DNA of 64,000 bases from Candidatus Merdivicinus faecavium (lineage in GTDB: Bacteria > Bacillota > Clostridia > Oscillospirales > Ruminococcaceae), in contig DVKD01000028.1 of NCBI GenBank assembly GCA_018716285.1, positions 1 through 64,000 on the forward strand, given 5' to 3'. Of this stretch, positions 8,769-16,674 are shown in pieces. The number at the start of each line of letters is the position of its first letter. The stretch's first letter is position 1. Below the pieces are notes generated by a model. The model had not been told where the DNA came from. It saw nothing but the letters and a program-made list of their open reading frames with translations, and ran no database searches. Position numbers and translations under genes: made by a program.

Positions 8769-8794
8769 ATCCTCAAAAAAATGCGGCACAGGGC

Positions 8795-8823
8795 TTGACT
8801 TTGCGCGCGCCCTGTGCTATAAT
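8795..8823 (+). promoter_or_regulatory. Promoter of rplJ-rplL
   Basis: TTGACT at 8795-8800, 17-bp spacer, TATAAT at 8818-8823. It lies right after rplA, so rplJL is transcribed from its own promoter as well as by any read-through. Confidence 0.9.
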
Positions 8824-8829
8824 AGAAAA

Positions 8830-8945
8830 GCTGGAATCCAAAGACAGCAGGTCCCGTGCAAACGGGCTAACGGTTCGCCGCCTGCCGAGGAAGACCAAAA
8901 TACCGCAGTATTTTGCCCTTCTCTGTCTTGGAGAAGGGCTTTTCT
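8830..8945 (+). ncRNA. Ribosomal protein L10 leader with attenuator
   Basis: The transcript start region contains the paired blocks AAGACAGCAGG and CCTGCCGAGGAAGA, the conserved kink-turn-type core of the L10 leader, which binds L10(L12)4 to control rplJL. It is followed by a hairpin GCCCTTCTC/GAGAAGGGC and a T-run at 8915-8944, an attenuator-type terminator ahead of rplJ. The autoregulation is established for this leader class; its operation here is inferred. Confidence 0.88.
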
Positions 8946-8983
8946 CATAGGATTTCCGCGATTATCTGTTGGAGGTGAATCAT

Positions 8984-9487
8984 ATGGCAAGCGAAAAGGT
9001 ATTACTTGAAAAGCAGCAGGCTGTCGCCGAGCTGAAGGCAAAGCTCGAGAAGGCTGTCGCCGGCGTTATGGTCGACTATAAGGGCATTGACGTCGCAAAC
9101 GACACCCAGCTCCGCAAAGAGCTGCGCGAGGCCGGCATCGACTACTGCGTTTATAAGAACTCCATCATCCGCTTTGCTGTCGCCGGCACCCAGTACGCCG
9201 ACCTGGCAAAGCATCTCGACGGCACCACCGCTTTCGCTGTTTCTGAGGAGGATGCGACCGCCGCTGCGCGGATCATCGCGAAATATTCCAAGGCAGTGAA
9301 AAACGGCTTTGATGTCAAGGCTGGTTTTGTCGAGGGCAATCTGCTCGACGCCGCCGGCGTCAACGAGCTCGCTGAAATCCCCTCTCGCGAGGTGCTCATC
9401 GCCCGCGTGCTCGGCGGTTTCAACGGTGTTATCCGCAACTTCGCCGTTGTTCTGGACCAGATCCGCGAACAGAAGGAAGCTTGCTGA
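8984..9487 (+). CDS. rplJ: 50S ribosomal protein L10
   Basis: A 167-aa protein that anchors L7/L12 dimers to the ribosome through its C-terminal helix. Family features are AVAGVMVDYKGIDVANDTQL and YKNSIIRFAV in the N-terminal domain and VARVLGGFNGVIRNFAVVLDQI-type residues near the end. The track starts at a TTG at 8969, but GGAGGTG places the start at ATG 8984 (MASEKVLLEKQQAV). It is controlled by the upstream L10 leader. Confidence 0.97.
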   Translation: MASEKVLLEKQQAVAELKAKLEKAVAGVMVDYKGIDVANDTQLRKELREAGIDYCVYKNSIIRFAVAGTQYADLAKHLDGTTAFAVSEEDATAAARIIAKYSKAVKNGFDVKAGFVEGNLLDAAGVNELAEIPSREVLIARVLGGFNGVIRNFAVVLDQIREQKEAC

Positions 9488-9541
9488 CAGTGTTTATCTG
9501 CACTGTACATTTCAAAATAATTTTATTAGGAGGTACCCAAC

Positions 9542-9916
9542 ATGGCTTCTGAGAAAGTATTGGCTATGATTGAAGAAGTAAAAGCTCTGACCGTTCTGGA
9601 GCTTGCTGAGCTTGTCAAGGCTCTGGAAGAGGAATTCGGCGTTTCCGCTGCTGCTGCGACCGTTACCGTTGCCGCCGGCGCTGCTGCTCCCGCTGAGGAG
9701 GAGAAGACCGAGTTCGACGTCGTCCTGACCGAAATCGGCGATGCCAAGACCGCTGTTATCAAGGCTGTCAAGGAGATCACCGGCCTGGGCCTGAAGGAGT
9801 CCAAGGAGATCGTTGACAACGCTCCCAAAGCTGTCAAGACCGGCGTTTCCAAGGCTGATGCTGAGGAGATGCAGAAGAAGCTGGAAGCTGCTGGCGCGAA
9901 GGTCGAGCTCAAGTAA
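9542..9916 (+). CDS. rplL: 50S ribosomal protein L7/L12
   Basis: A 124-aa stalk protein. It has an N-terminal dimerisation helix ([20 protein letters not shown]), an Ala-rich hinge ([20 protein letters not shown]) and the C-terminal factor-binding domain ([40 protein letters not shown]). AGGAGG lies 9 nt before the ATG. A strong hairpin follows, and rpoB is not next, unlike the usual rplJL-rpoBC order. Confidence 0.98.
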   Translation: MASEKVLAMIEEVKALTVLELAELVKALEEEFGVSAAAATVTVAAGAAAPAEEEKTEFDVVLTEIGDAKTAVIKAVKEITGLGLKESKEIVDNAPKAVKTGVSKADAEEMQKKLEAAGAKVELK

Positions 9917-9966
9917 GTTTCTTGCCAAAAATCCTGCAATCATGCATCCGCATGACTGCTCCGCAG

Positions 9967-10012
9967 GGTCCCCTGCGGAGGCCAAGCTGCCGCTTAGCCT
10001 CCGCAGGGGACC
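9967..10012 (+). terminator. Long terminator hairpin after rplL
   Basis: A perfect 16-bp stem, GGTCCCCTGCGGAGGC (9967-9982) with GCCTCCGCAGGGGACC (9997-10012), is capped by a second AAGC-TGCC-GCTT hairpin and followed by TGCTCTATTTT. The upstream CTCCGCAGGG (9959-9968) can pair instead with 9971-9980, so two foldings compete. Confidence 0.8.
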
Positions 10013-10073
10013 TGCTCTATTTTCACCTCTTGCGTATTTCAAATTTGATGGAAAAATTGAGGAGGATTTTTTT

Positions 10074-10568
10074 ATGAAAACAGAGCTTCTTTACCATTCG
10101 AAAGGTATGCCAACCTGGATCAAAATTCTGAGCGTCATTATGGTGCCGTTGGACCTGCTGCTCGCCATTTTCTTCTTTGCCCTGCATGAATTTACCAAAC
10201 AGGCCTATTCGTACCAAATCGGCGGCTTATACATCTCGACAGGAAATACAGGCGGCGCAGCGCTTCTCCTCGGATGGCTCTTCTGCATTTGCTTCGGGAT
10301 ATTCCTCACAGCTCTGATTTACCTTAGAAATTATCACATCTCCATTTACAGCGACCATATCGAAGGTTTCGGTAAAGTCGGGACCTTCAAGACTCAGCCA
10401 TTCCGCTATCAGATTGCCGAAATTCAAAGTGTATCCAAAGTCTCCATCAACCTGATGGTCACCCTCCAGAACAACACGACCTGCACCGTCGTCTGCCAGG
10501 ACGCGCAGAAAGCCTGCCAGATCCTGCAGCAGCTGCTCATCACCGCGCAAACTCCCGCTCAGCAATAG
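10074..10568 (+). CDS. Membrane protein with PH-like domain, function unknown
   Basis: A 164-aa protein with two membrane helices (about residues 14-40 and 58-84) and a C-terminal soluble domain of short beta-strands (ISIYSDHIEGFGKVG, YQIAEIQSVSKVSINLM). That pattern resembles bacterial PH-type (bPH) domains. GAGGAGG lies 9 nt before the ATG at 10074; the longer ORF in the track is a read-through from inside rplL. Its codons are less GC-rich than those of its neighbours. It occupies the place where rpoB is usually found. Confidence 0.65.
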   Translation: MKTELLYHSKGMPTWIKILSVIMVPLDLLLAIFFFALHEFTKQAYSYQIGGLYISTGNTGGAALLLGWLFCICFGIFLTALIYLRNYHISIYSDHIEGFGKVGTFKTQPFRYQIAEIQSVSKVSINLMVTLQNNTTCTVVCQDAQKACQILQQLLITAQTPAQQ

Positions 10569-10582
10569 CGTTCCATAAAAAT

Positions 10583-10608
10583 CCCCCCGGAGCCGAGGTT
10601 CCGGGGAG
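10583..10608. terminator. Hairpin between convergent genes
   Basis: CCCCGGA / TCCGGGG stem with an 8-nt loop, an A-run on one side and ATTT on the other. It can serve both the membrane protein gene and tadA. Confidence 0.6.
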
Positions 10609-10627
10609 ATTTGCGTATCCTACTGAA

Positions 10628-11089
10628 TTATACGCTGCGCAGCCTTTTGAAGAAGGAGGTCAGCAACGCGGCGGATTCCTCCGCCAGGACGCCGCCGGTC
10701 ACTTCGGGATGGTGGTTGAAGGGCTCGCGGAAAAGGTCGGTCACGCTGCCGCAGCAGCCGGCCTTGCGGTCCGGCGCGCCGTAGACCACCCGCTTCACGC
10801 GCGCGTTGATGATGGCGCCCGCGCACATGGGACAGGGCTCCAGCGTAACATAAAGGGTCGCCTTGTGCAGCCGCCAGCCGCCGAGCTTGCGGCAGGCTTC
10901 GTCGATCGCGAGGATCTCCGCATGGGCAATGGCGCGCTTGTCCAGCTCCCGCCGGTTGTAGGCGGCGGCGACGACCTCCCCCTCCCAGACCAGGACAGCC
11001 CCGATCGGGGTTTCCTGCTGGGCGGCGGCAAGCCGCGCCTGCGCAAGGGCGAGGCGCATATATTCCTCATCTTGCAAACGAGTTGCCAT
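10628..11089 (-). CDS. tadA: tRNA-specific adenosine deaminase
   Basis: A 153-aa zinc enzyme that converts A34 to inosine in tRNA-Arg(ACG). The deaminase signature is complete: AIAHAEILAIDEAC (His zinc ligand and catalytic Glu) and LEPCPMCAGAIINARV (two Cys ligands). NRRELDKRAIAHAE and the C-terminal FFKRLR helix are TadA-like. AGGAGG lies 5 nt before the ATG. It begins 9 nt after the stop of the CPBP protease gene, so the two form an operon. Confidence 0.94.
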   Translation of the reverse strand: MATRLQDEEYMRLALAQARLAAAQQETPIGAVLVWEGEVVAAAYNRRELDKRAIAHAEILAIDEACRKLGGWRLHKATLYVTLEPCPMCAGAIINARVKRVVYGAPDRKAGCCGSVTDLFREPFNHHPEVTGGVLAEESAALLTSFFKRLRSV

Positions 11090-11098
11090 AACATCCTC

Positions 11099-12160
11099 CT
11101 AACCGATGAATTGCAGATAACCGGCCGCCTGAATAACCCAGAGGAGAATAGCAAGGATGAGGAAGGCGTTGCCGAAAAAGCGGGCGAGCTTGCGGGATAT
11201 CCGGGTCGCAGTGTGGCCGCTGCTGAGGACAAAGGGATTGCCCTCCGTCCGGCAGAACAGGACAAAGCAGAGCAGCCCTGCCGCCAGCACCGCAAGCATC
11301 AGGAAATTCCCGAACAGGGAGGACATCTCCCCGGGGAAAAGGCGGGGCAGGCAGTCCAGTGCAAGTCCCAGCAGGATGCAGGAAAGCCGCGCGGCCACCG
11401 CCGTCCAGAGGGAGCCGCTGCGGATGACAAAGTAGGCCAGCACCATGCCGAGGGCAAAGGCACGCAGGTCCCGGAGATAGGTGTAGTGGATCAGGCCGAA
11501 CGCCACCGAGGAAGCAACGATCGCAAAGGAGTCTCCGAACTGCCGCATGGAACGGAGGATATACCCCCGGAACAGCAACTCCTCCAGCAGGGCAGGCAGC
11601 AGCATCCGGATCAGGTAGACAAAAACAGCCGCCGGGGAGGCGGGGATGCTCGTATCAGGCGACAGAGTCAGCACGCCCAGCTGCAGAAGCCCGTCCGAAA
11701 GAAGCTCCCCGCTGAGATAGAAAAGGATCCAGGACGCCATCGTGATGCCGACCCCGCAGCTCAGCACATGCGGAGAAGGGCGGCGGAAAAAGGAGGGACT
11801 GCGGCGGCGCTTCGGCCGCAGCAGGGCCGCAGCCAGCAGGAGCGGAAACAGCATCGAAGCGGCGTAGAGCAGCAGCGCCCGCAGCTGTATGTAAAGGGCC
11901 TGAAGCTCGGCCGCAGCGTAAGTATCATTTGCAAAATAGGCAAAGGGGGCGAGTAAAAAGCTCAGCAGCACCTGGACCGGATAACTGCACAGAGCCGGGA
12001 CTGCCAGAATGCAGATCAAAAGGATCCCCACAATGGCGGAATTCTTCCAGATGTCCCGGTTTTCCCGCTGCCAGGGATCTTCTGTAACAAAGCCGTATCC
12101 GTTTATATAAATGTGGTCGGCGGAAGGCGGCGCTTCTCCTCCGTTCTGCCAGTGATTCAT
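11099..12160 (-). CDS. CPBP family intramembrane glutamic endopeptidase
   Basis: A 353-aa multi-pass membrane protein of the CAAX-protease/bacteriocin-processing (ABI) family. The family motifs are visible: EELLFRGYILRSMR (the EExxxR motif) and FGLIHYTY (FxxxH). I count about eight membrane segments. A soluble N-terminus of about 50 residues precedes them. GGGAGG lies 7 nt before the ATG at 12160 (MNHWQNGG), so the longer track start at 12190 is unlikely. The substrate is unknown. It is followed directly by tadA. Confidence 0.85.
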   Translation of the reverse strand: MNHWQNGGEAPPSADHIYINGYGFVTEDPWQRENRDIWKNSAIVGILLICILAVPALCSYPVQVLLSFLLAPFAYFANDTYAAAELQALYIQLRALLLYAASMLFPLLLAAALLRPKRRRSPSFFRRPSPHVLSCGVGITMASWILFYLSGELLSDGLLQLGVLTLSPDTSIPASPAAVFVYLIRMLLPALLEELLFRGYILRSMRQFGDSFAIVASSVAFGLIHYTYLRDLRAFALGMVLAYFVIRSGSLWTAVAARLSCILLGLALDCLPRLFPGEMSSLFGNFLMLAVLAAGLLCFVLFCRTEGNPFVLSSGHTATRISRKLARFFGNAFLILAILLWVIQAAGYLQFIG

Positions 12161-12312
12161 AGTAAGACCTCCCGAATAACGGATTTCCATACGTGTATTT
12201 TCATTGTATCACGGCAGAAGGAAAAATTATAGAGAAGTTTTGTAAATATTCTGCGGCACTGTGCAGAACAGGAGGACATTCGCCACAGTCCGAATTGAGT
12301 GCGGATATACAG

Positions 12313-12888
12313 TTAATTGCGGAAGGTGATTTTCCCGCCTTCGATCGAGTCGATGATGGCGAGGGACTGGAGGTTGACCCCCTGCTCGCGGAGGATCCTG
12401 CCGCCGTCCTGGAACCCCTTTTCGATGACGATGCCGCAGCCTGCAAGGGCGGCGCCCGACTGACGCACGATCTCCATCAGCCCTTTCAAGGCCTGTCCGT
12501 GGGCCAGGAAGTCGTCGATAATGAGGATGCAGTCTTTCTCATCCAGAAATTTTTTGGAGACTTCCACCTCAAAACGGGTTCCGCGGGTATACGATTCAAC
12601 CGGGACCGAATAGAGTTCGCCGTCTAAATTCTTTGATTTTGTCTTTTTGGCAAAGACAACGTCGGCGTTGCCGAAATATTGGGCCGTGATGGCCGCGATC
12701 CCGATGCCGGAAGCCTCGATGGTGAGGATTTTGTTGATCTCCTTCTGGGGGAAGAGGCGGCGGAATTCCTTGCCGATCTCCTGCAAAAGCGAAATGTCCA
12801 TCCGATGGTTCAAAAAGCTGTCCACCTTGAGGATGCCGCCCTCTTTGACCTTCCCGTCCCGCAGAATCCGTTCTTTCAGCAGTTCCAT
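12313..12888 (-). CDS. xpt: Xanthine phosphoribosyltransferase
   Basis: A 191-aa purine salvage enzyme that makes XMP from xanthine and PRPP. The PRPP-binding motif reads CILIIDDFLAHGQALKG. The length and the start MELLKERILRDGKV match Xpt. The track starts upstream at 12975, but GGGGAG lies just before the ATG at 12888, with a promoter behind it. In Bacillus xpt is under a guanine riboswitch; the leader here is only about 30 nt and has no room for one. Confidence 0.94.
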   Translation of the reverse strand: MELLKERILRDGKVKEGGILKVDSFLNHRMDISLLQEIGKEFRRLFPQKEINKILTIEASGIGIAAITAQYFGNADVVFAKKTKSKNLDGELYSVPVESYTRGTRFEVEVSKKFLDEKDCILIIDDFLAHGQALKGLMEIVRQSGAALAGCGIVIEKGFQDGGRILREQGVNLQSLAIIDSIEGGKITFRN

Positions 12889-12922
12889 ATGCGAAGCTCC
12901 CCTCTTGATATGTTTTACTCTC

Positions 12923-12951
12923 ATTATACTATGTTTCCCGCTGTTTGGCAA
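12923..12951 (-). promoter_or_regulatory. Promoter of xpt
   Basis: On the minus strand: TTGCCA (12951-12946), 17-bp spacer, TATAAT (12928-12923). It gives a short leader without a riboswitch. Confidence 0.85.
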
Positions 12952-13050
12952 TCGCATCCGCGAAAAATGCCGCAAGGCAGCGCCTATTACCGTGGTCTTC
13001 AGATTATTTGCGGCAAGCTGTCAAAATTTTTGTATCCGCGGGAAAATCTA

Positions 13051-13078
13051 TTTACAAACCGCACAGAACTGATATAAT
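13051..13078 (+). promoter_or_regulatory. Promoter of the GH109-like gene
   Basis: TTTACA at 13051-13056, 16-bp spacer, TATAAT at 13073-13078, about 60 nt ahead of the start codon. Confidence 0.8.
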
Positions 13079-13136
13079 GAAAAGAGAAGAATTTATCGCC
13101 TTTGACACTCTATTTCTTCCGAAAGGATGGATTGAC

Positions 13137-14378
13137 ATGAAAGAAACCCTCAAAATCGGCGTAATCGGGCTTGGCGGGCGCGGATACGACCTGATGGCCT
13201 CGGTCATGCTGCCCCGCCCGGACATCCAGGTGCTCGCTGTCTGCGACCTCTACGAGGACCGCCGCGAAAAAGCCGCCGCCAAGGTCAAGGAGGAGCGCGG
13301 CATCGACCCGCTCTGCACCGCCAACTACCGCGAAGTCCTCGCGATGCCCGAGCTCGACGCGGTCATCGTCTCGACCTCGTGGGCGGACCACCTCCACATC
13401 GCCATCGCCGCCATGAAGGCGGGCAAGTACGTCGCGACCGAGGTCGGCGGCGCCTACTCCCTCGACGAGTGCTGGGAACTTGTCCGCACCCATGAGGAGA
13501 CCGGCGTGCCCTGCATGATGCTCGAAAACTGCTGCTACGGCCGCGAAGAGCTGATGGTCCTCAACATGGTCAAAAAGGGCCTGTTCGGCGAGGTCGTCCA
13601 CTGCCAGGGCGGCTACCGCCATGACCTCCGGGACGAAGTCTCCTTCGGCCGCGAGAACCGCCACTACCGGCTGGTCAACTACTTAAACCGCAACTGCGAA
13701 AACTACCCCACCCATGAGCTCGGCCCCATCGCCAAGATTTTGAACATCAACCGCGGCAACCGGATGCTCACCTTAAATTCCGTCGCCTCCAAGTCAGCCG
13801 GCCTGCACGAGTTCCTCATGCGGGAGAAGGGCCCCGGCTACGACCTGACGAGCTGCGAATTCACCCAGGGCGATGTTGTCACCACCATCATCAAATGCGC
13901 CCACGGCGAGACCATCGTCCTCACCCTCGACACCACCCTCCCCCGCCCCTACTCCCGCGGCTTCCACGTCCAGGGCACCAAGGGGATCTTCATGGAGGAC
14001 AACATGAGCCTCTTCCTCGACGGCGTCCACACCCCCTACCACTTCGACTGGAAAGGTCATTGGGGCAACGTCGAAGAGTACCGCGAGCAGTACGACCACC
14101 CGATCTGGAAGCAGTACCTCAAGGACGGCCTCAGCGGCGGCCACGGCGGCATCGACGGGCTGGTATTCAGCGCCTTCTTTGATGCGGTCAAGCGCGGCGT
14201 CCAGACCCCCATCGACGTCTACGACATGGCTTCCTGGATGAGCATCACCCCGCTCTCCGAGGCCTCCATCGCCGCAGGCGGCGCGCCGGTCGCCATCCCG
14301 GACTTCACCAACGGCCGCTGGATCAGCCGCGAGCCGGCCCCCGAAGGCCCCTACCGGCTGGATATGGTCTGCGACTAA
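13137..14378 (+). CDS. Gfo/Idh/MocA family protein, GH109-like
   Basis: A 413-aa NAD(P)-binding protein. The Rossmann motif is IGVIGLGGRGYDLM at the N-terminus, and the C-terminal oxidoreductase alpha/beta domain follows. GGRGYDL and ENYPTHELGPIAKILNINRG resemble GH109 enzymes, which use bound NAD to hydrolyse alpha-N-acetylgalactosamine by an oxidation-elimination route. The usual Lys of EKP in dehydrogenases is replaced (YVATEVGGAYS), as expected for a non-standard member. GAAAGGA lies 8 nt before the ATG at 13137; the upstream extension in the track is not used. A simple dehydrogenase is the alternative. Confidence 0.8.
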   Translation: MKETLKIGVIGLGGRGYDLMASVMLPRPDIQVLAVCDLYEDRREKAAAKVKEERGIDPLCTANYREVLAMPELDAVIVSTSWADHLHIAIAAMKAGKYVATEVGGAYSLDECWELVRTHEETGVPCMMLENCCYGREELMVLNMVKKGLFGEVVHCQGGYRHDLRDEVSFGRENRHYRLVNYLNRNCENYPTHELGPIAKILNINRGNRMLTLNSVASKSAGLHEFLMREKGPGYDLTSCEFTQGDVVTTIIKCAHGETIVLTLDTTLPRPYSRGFHVQGTKGIFMEDNMSLFLDGVHTPYHFDWKGHWGNVEEYREQYDHPIWKQYLKDGLSGGHGGIDGLVFSAFFDAVKRGVQTPIDVYDMASWMSITPLSEASIAAGGAPVAIPDFTNGRWISREPAPEGPYRLDMVCD

Positions 14379-14394
14379 ACAAACAATCTTCACA

Positions 14395-14430
14395 AAAAAG
14401 GGCGCGGGCAGATGCTGCCTGCGTCCTTTC
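14395..14430. terminator. Bidirectional hairpin terminator
   Basis: AAAAAAGGGCGCGGGCAG and CTGCCTGCGTCCTTT pair imperfectly around an ATG loop, with A-run and T-run ends. It lies between the convergent GH109-like and SGNH genes. Confidence 0.75.
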
Positions 14431-14438
14431 TATGTTTG

Positions 14439-15044
14439 TTATTCGGCGTTGATCGTCGCGGCGATCTTCCCGGCAACCAGCGCCGCCTGGGCCTCCCGCC
14501 CGGCGTCGAGGTAGTGGTAGCCGTCCCCCGACCGGTATTCGGGGTGCCCCAGCATGGGGGTGTAGAGGTCATTGAGGGGCAGCTGATACCGCTCTGCCAG
14601 CCCGCGCACGATCTCATTGCGGCGGACGACCACCTCATTGAGGGGGTCGAGGGTATCCTGCCGGCCTGGAACGGTGATGGGGGTGGAGAGGGCGAGGATC
14701 ACCCGCGGGCAGAGGGAGAGCAGGTACCGGAGGGCCCGCTCATAGCATTCCGCGTACCGCTCCGGCGGGAAGGTGAGCCCGTGCAGGCCGTGATTGAAGT
14801 GGATGCAGGCGTAGGGGTAGGCTTCGGCGTAGAGCGCCAGCTCCTTCTCAAAAAAGAGGTCCGCGGCGAACTTGGAGGTCGCGAACTGGTCGACGTAGAC
14901 CTGCCCCGCAAGCTTCTGCTGCACCCGCTCGCGGTAGCCGCAGAGGATGGAGTCGCCGATGGTCAGGACGCGGGGCAGATCGTCCCGCTCCGCCTGCTGC
15001 CACCAGGTCTGGGTCCATTCCAGTGTTTCCCGTTCGATCATCAT
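14439..15044 (-). CDS. SGNH/GDSL hydrolase
   Basis: A 201-aa esterase-type hydrolase with no signal peptide. Block I is TIGDSILCGYRERV (catalytic Ser), the oxyanion Asn block is HFNHGLHGL, and block V is GDGYHYLDAG (Asp and His). Such enzymes remove acyl groups from sugars or lipids. AAAGGAAAGG lies upstream of three close ATGs (15050, 15044, 15041); the spacing of 6 nt favours 15044. It converges on the GH109-like gene, so a role in sugar deacetylation is possible but not shown. Confidence 0.85.
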   Translation of the reverse strand: MMIERETLEWTQTWWQQAERDDLPRVLTIGDSILCGYRERVQQKLAGQVYVDQFATSKFAADLFFEKELALYAEAYPYACIHFNHGLHGLTFPPERYAECYERALRYLLSLCPRVILALSTPITVPGRQDTLDPLNEVVVRRNEIVRGLAERYQLPLNDLYTPMLGHPEYRSGDGYHYLDAGREAQAALVAGKIAATINAE

Positions 15045-15127
15045 GGTCATCCTTTCCTTTGCAAAAATCTGCAAAAATCCCGCGCCGTCCTCCGGCAGAG
15101 GCCAGCGCGGGATGCTTTTTGCCGCTC

Positions 15128-16645
15128 TTATTTCACGATGAGGCTTTCGCCGGTCATCTCAGCGGGCTTGTCCAGGCCCATGATCTCCAGCATGGTGGGA
15201 GAAAGGTCGGCGAGCCGCCCGCCGTCGCGGAGCTTGCAGGGGTATCCGGCGATGGCCAGCGGGACAGGGTTGGTGGTGTGGGCCGTGAAGGGCTCGCCAT
15301 CCTCGGCGATCATCTTCTCGGCGTTGCCGTGGTCGGCGGTGATGAGGGCGACGCCGCCCGCTTTCAGGATGGCGTCCACCGTCCGGCCGACGCAGGTGTC
15401 GACCGCCTCGACCGCCTTGATGGCGGCGGCCTCGATGCCGGTGTGGCCGACCATGTCGCAGTTGGCGTAGTTTAAGATGATCATGTCGTACTTGCCCGAC
15501 TCGATGGCCTCGACCACCGCGTCGGTGACCTCATAGGCGCTCATCTCGGGCTTCATATCAAAGGTCTCGACGTCGGGGGACTTGATGAGGATGCGGTCCT
15601 CGCCCGGGAAGGTCTTCTCCTCGCCGCCGTTGTAGAAGAAGGTGACGTGGGCGTACTTCTGGGTCTCGGCGATGCGCAGCTGGGTCAGGCCCTTGAGGCT
15701 GACATACTCGCCCATCGTCATGGTGAGGGATTCGGGCGGGTAGGCGACGGTGACGTTGGGCATGGTCGCGTCGTACTGGGTCATGCAGACATAGTGCAGC
15801 GGGAAGAAGCCCTTCTTCCGCTCAAAGCCCTTGAAATCCGGGTCGACAAAGCTGCGGGTGATCTGCCGGGCGCGGTCGGGGCGGAAGTTGAAGAAGATGA
15901 CCGAATCCCCTTCCCCGATCATGCCGTCCTTGTCGAGGACGGTGGGGACCATGAACTCGTCGGTGACCCCCTCCTCATAGGACTTTTTGATGGCGCCGAC
16001 CGGGCAGCAGCCCTCGACGCCTTCGCCGTAGACCATCGCGGCGTAGGCCTTCTCGACGCGGTCCCAGGCATTGTCGCGGTCCATCGCGTAGAAGCGGCCC
16101 ATCACAGTGGCGACCTTGCCCGCGCCGATGCGCTCCATCGCATCAACCAGTTCCTGCATGTAGTCCGCGCCGGAGGTGGGCGGGACGTCACGGCCATCGA
16201 GCAGGGCATGGACGTAGATCTTTTCCACGCCCATATCCTTGGCCATCTCGATGAGACCGATCAGGTGCTCGATGTGGCTGTGGACGCCGCCGTCGGACAG
16301 CAGGCCGATGAAGTGGAGGGCCTTGCCGTTTTTGACGCAGTTGTCCATTGCGCCGCAGATGGCGGGATTCTTGCGGATGACGCCGTCCTTGATATCCTTG
16401 GAGATCTTGACGAGCATCTGGTAGACGACCCGGCCGGCGCCGATGTTGGTGTGGCCGACCTCGGAGTTGCCCATCTGGCCGTCGGGAAGGCCGACGTCCA
16501 GGCCGCTTGCGCCGATCTGGGTGGTGGGGCATTCGGCAAAGATCTTGTCGAGGTTGGGGGTATTGGCTTCGGCGATGGCGTTGCCCTTCTTGTCAGGGTT
16601 GCAGCCAAAGCCGTCCATAATGATCAAAGCAACAGGTCTTTTCAT
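15128..16645 (-). CDS. gpmI: 2,3-bisphosphoglycerate-independent phosphoglycerate mutase
   Basis: A 505-aa Mn-dependent enzyme that interconverts 3- and 2-phosphoglycerate. The alkaline-phosphatase-like metal site begins LIIMDGFGCNP, the phosphorylated Ser lies in GQMGNSEVGHTNIGAGR, and the second metal site ends LITADHGNAEKM. The transferase domain contains HALLDGRDVPPTSG. AGAAAGG precedes the ATG. It is the third gene of the pgk-tpiA-gpmI operon, 29 nt after tpiA. Confidence 0.97.
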   Translation of the reverse strand: MKRPVALIIMDGFGCNPDKKGNAIAEANTPNLDKIFAECPTTQIGASGLDVGLPDGQMGNSEVGHTNIGAGRVVYQMLVKISKDIKDGVIRKNPAICGAMDNCVKNGKALHFIGLLSDGGVHSHIEHLIGLIEMAKDMGVEKIYVHALLDGRDVPPTSGADYMQELVDAMERIGAGKVATVMGRFYAMDRDNAWDRVEKAYAAMVYGEGVEGCCPVGAIKKSYEEGVTDEFMVPTVLDKDGMIGEGDSVIFFNFRPDRARQITRSFVDPDFKGFERKKGFFPLHYVCMTQYDATMPNVTVAYPPESLTMTMGEYVSLKGLTQLRIAETQKYAHVTFFYNGGEEKTFPGEDRILIKSPDVETFDMKPEMSAYEVTDAVVEAIESGKYDMIILNYANCDMVGHTGIEAAAIKAVEAVDTCVGRTVDAILKAGGVALITADHGNAEKMIAEDGEPFTAHTTNPVPLAIAGYPCKLRDGGRLADLSPTMLEIMGLDKPAEMTGESLIVK

Positions 16646-16674
16646 GAAAATTTCCTTTCTACTGAAAGCGGGGA

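Noticed and set aside
8776-8830. GGCACAGGG / CCCTGTGC dyad across the rplJ promoter as an operator
   Set aside because: The dyad GCACAGGG/CCCTGTGC spans the -35/-10 spacer, but it could equally be the remnant of an rplA terminator stem; there is nothing to choose an operator reading.
12889-13050. Guanine riboswitch ahead of xpt
   Set aside because: The promoter lies only about 35 nt before the start codon, and no purine-riboswitch core (paired loops with TATA/CC pattern) was seen.
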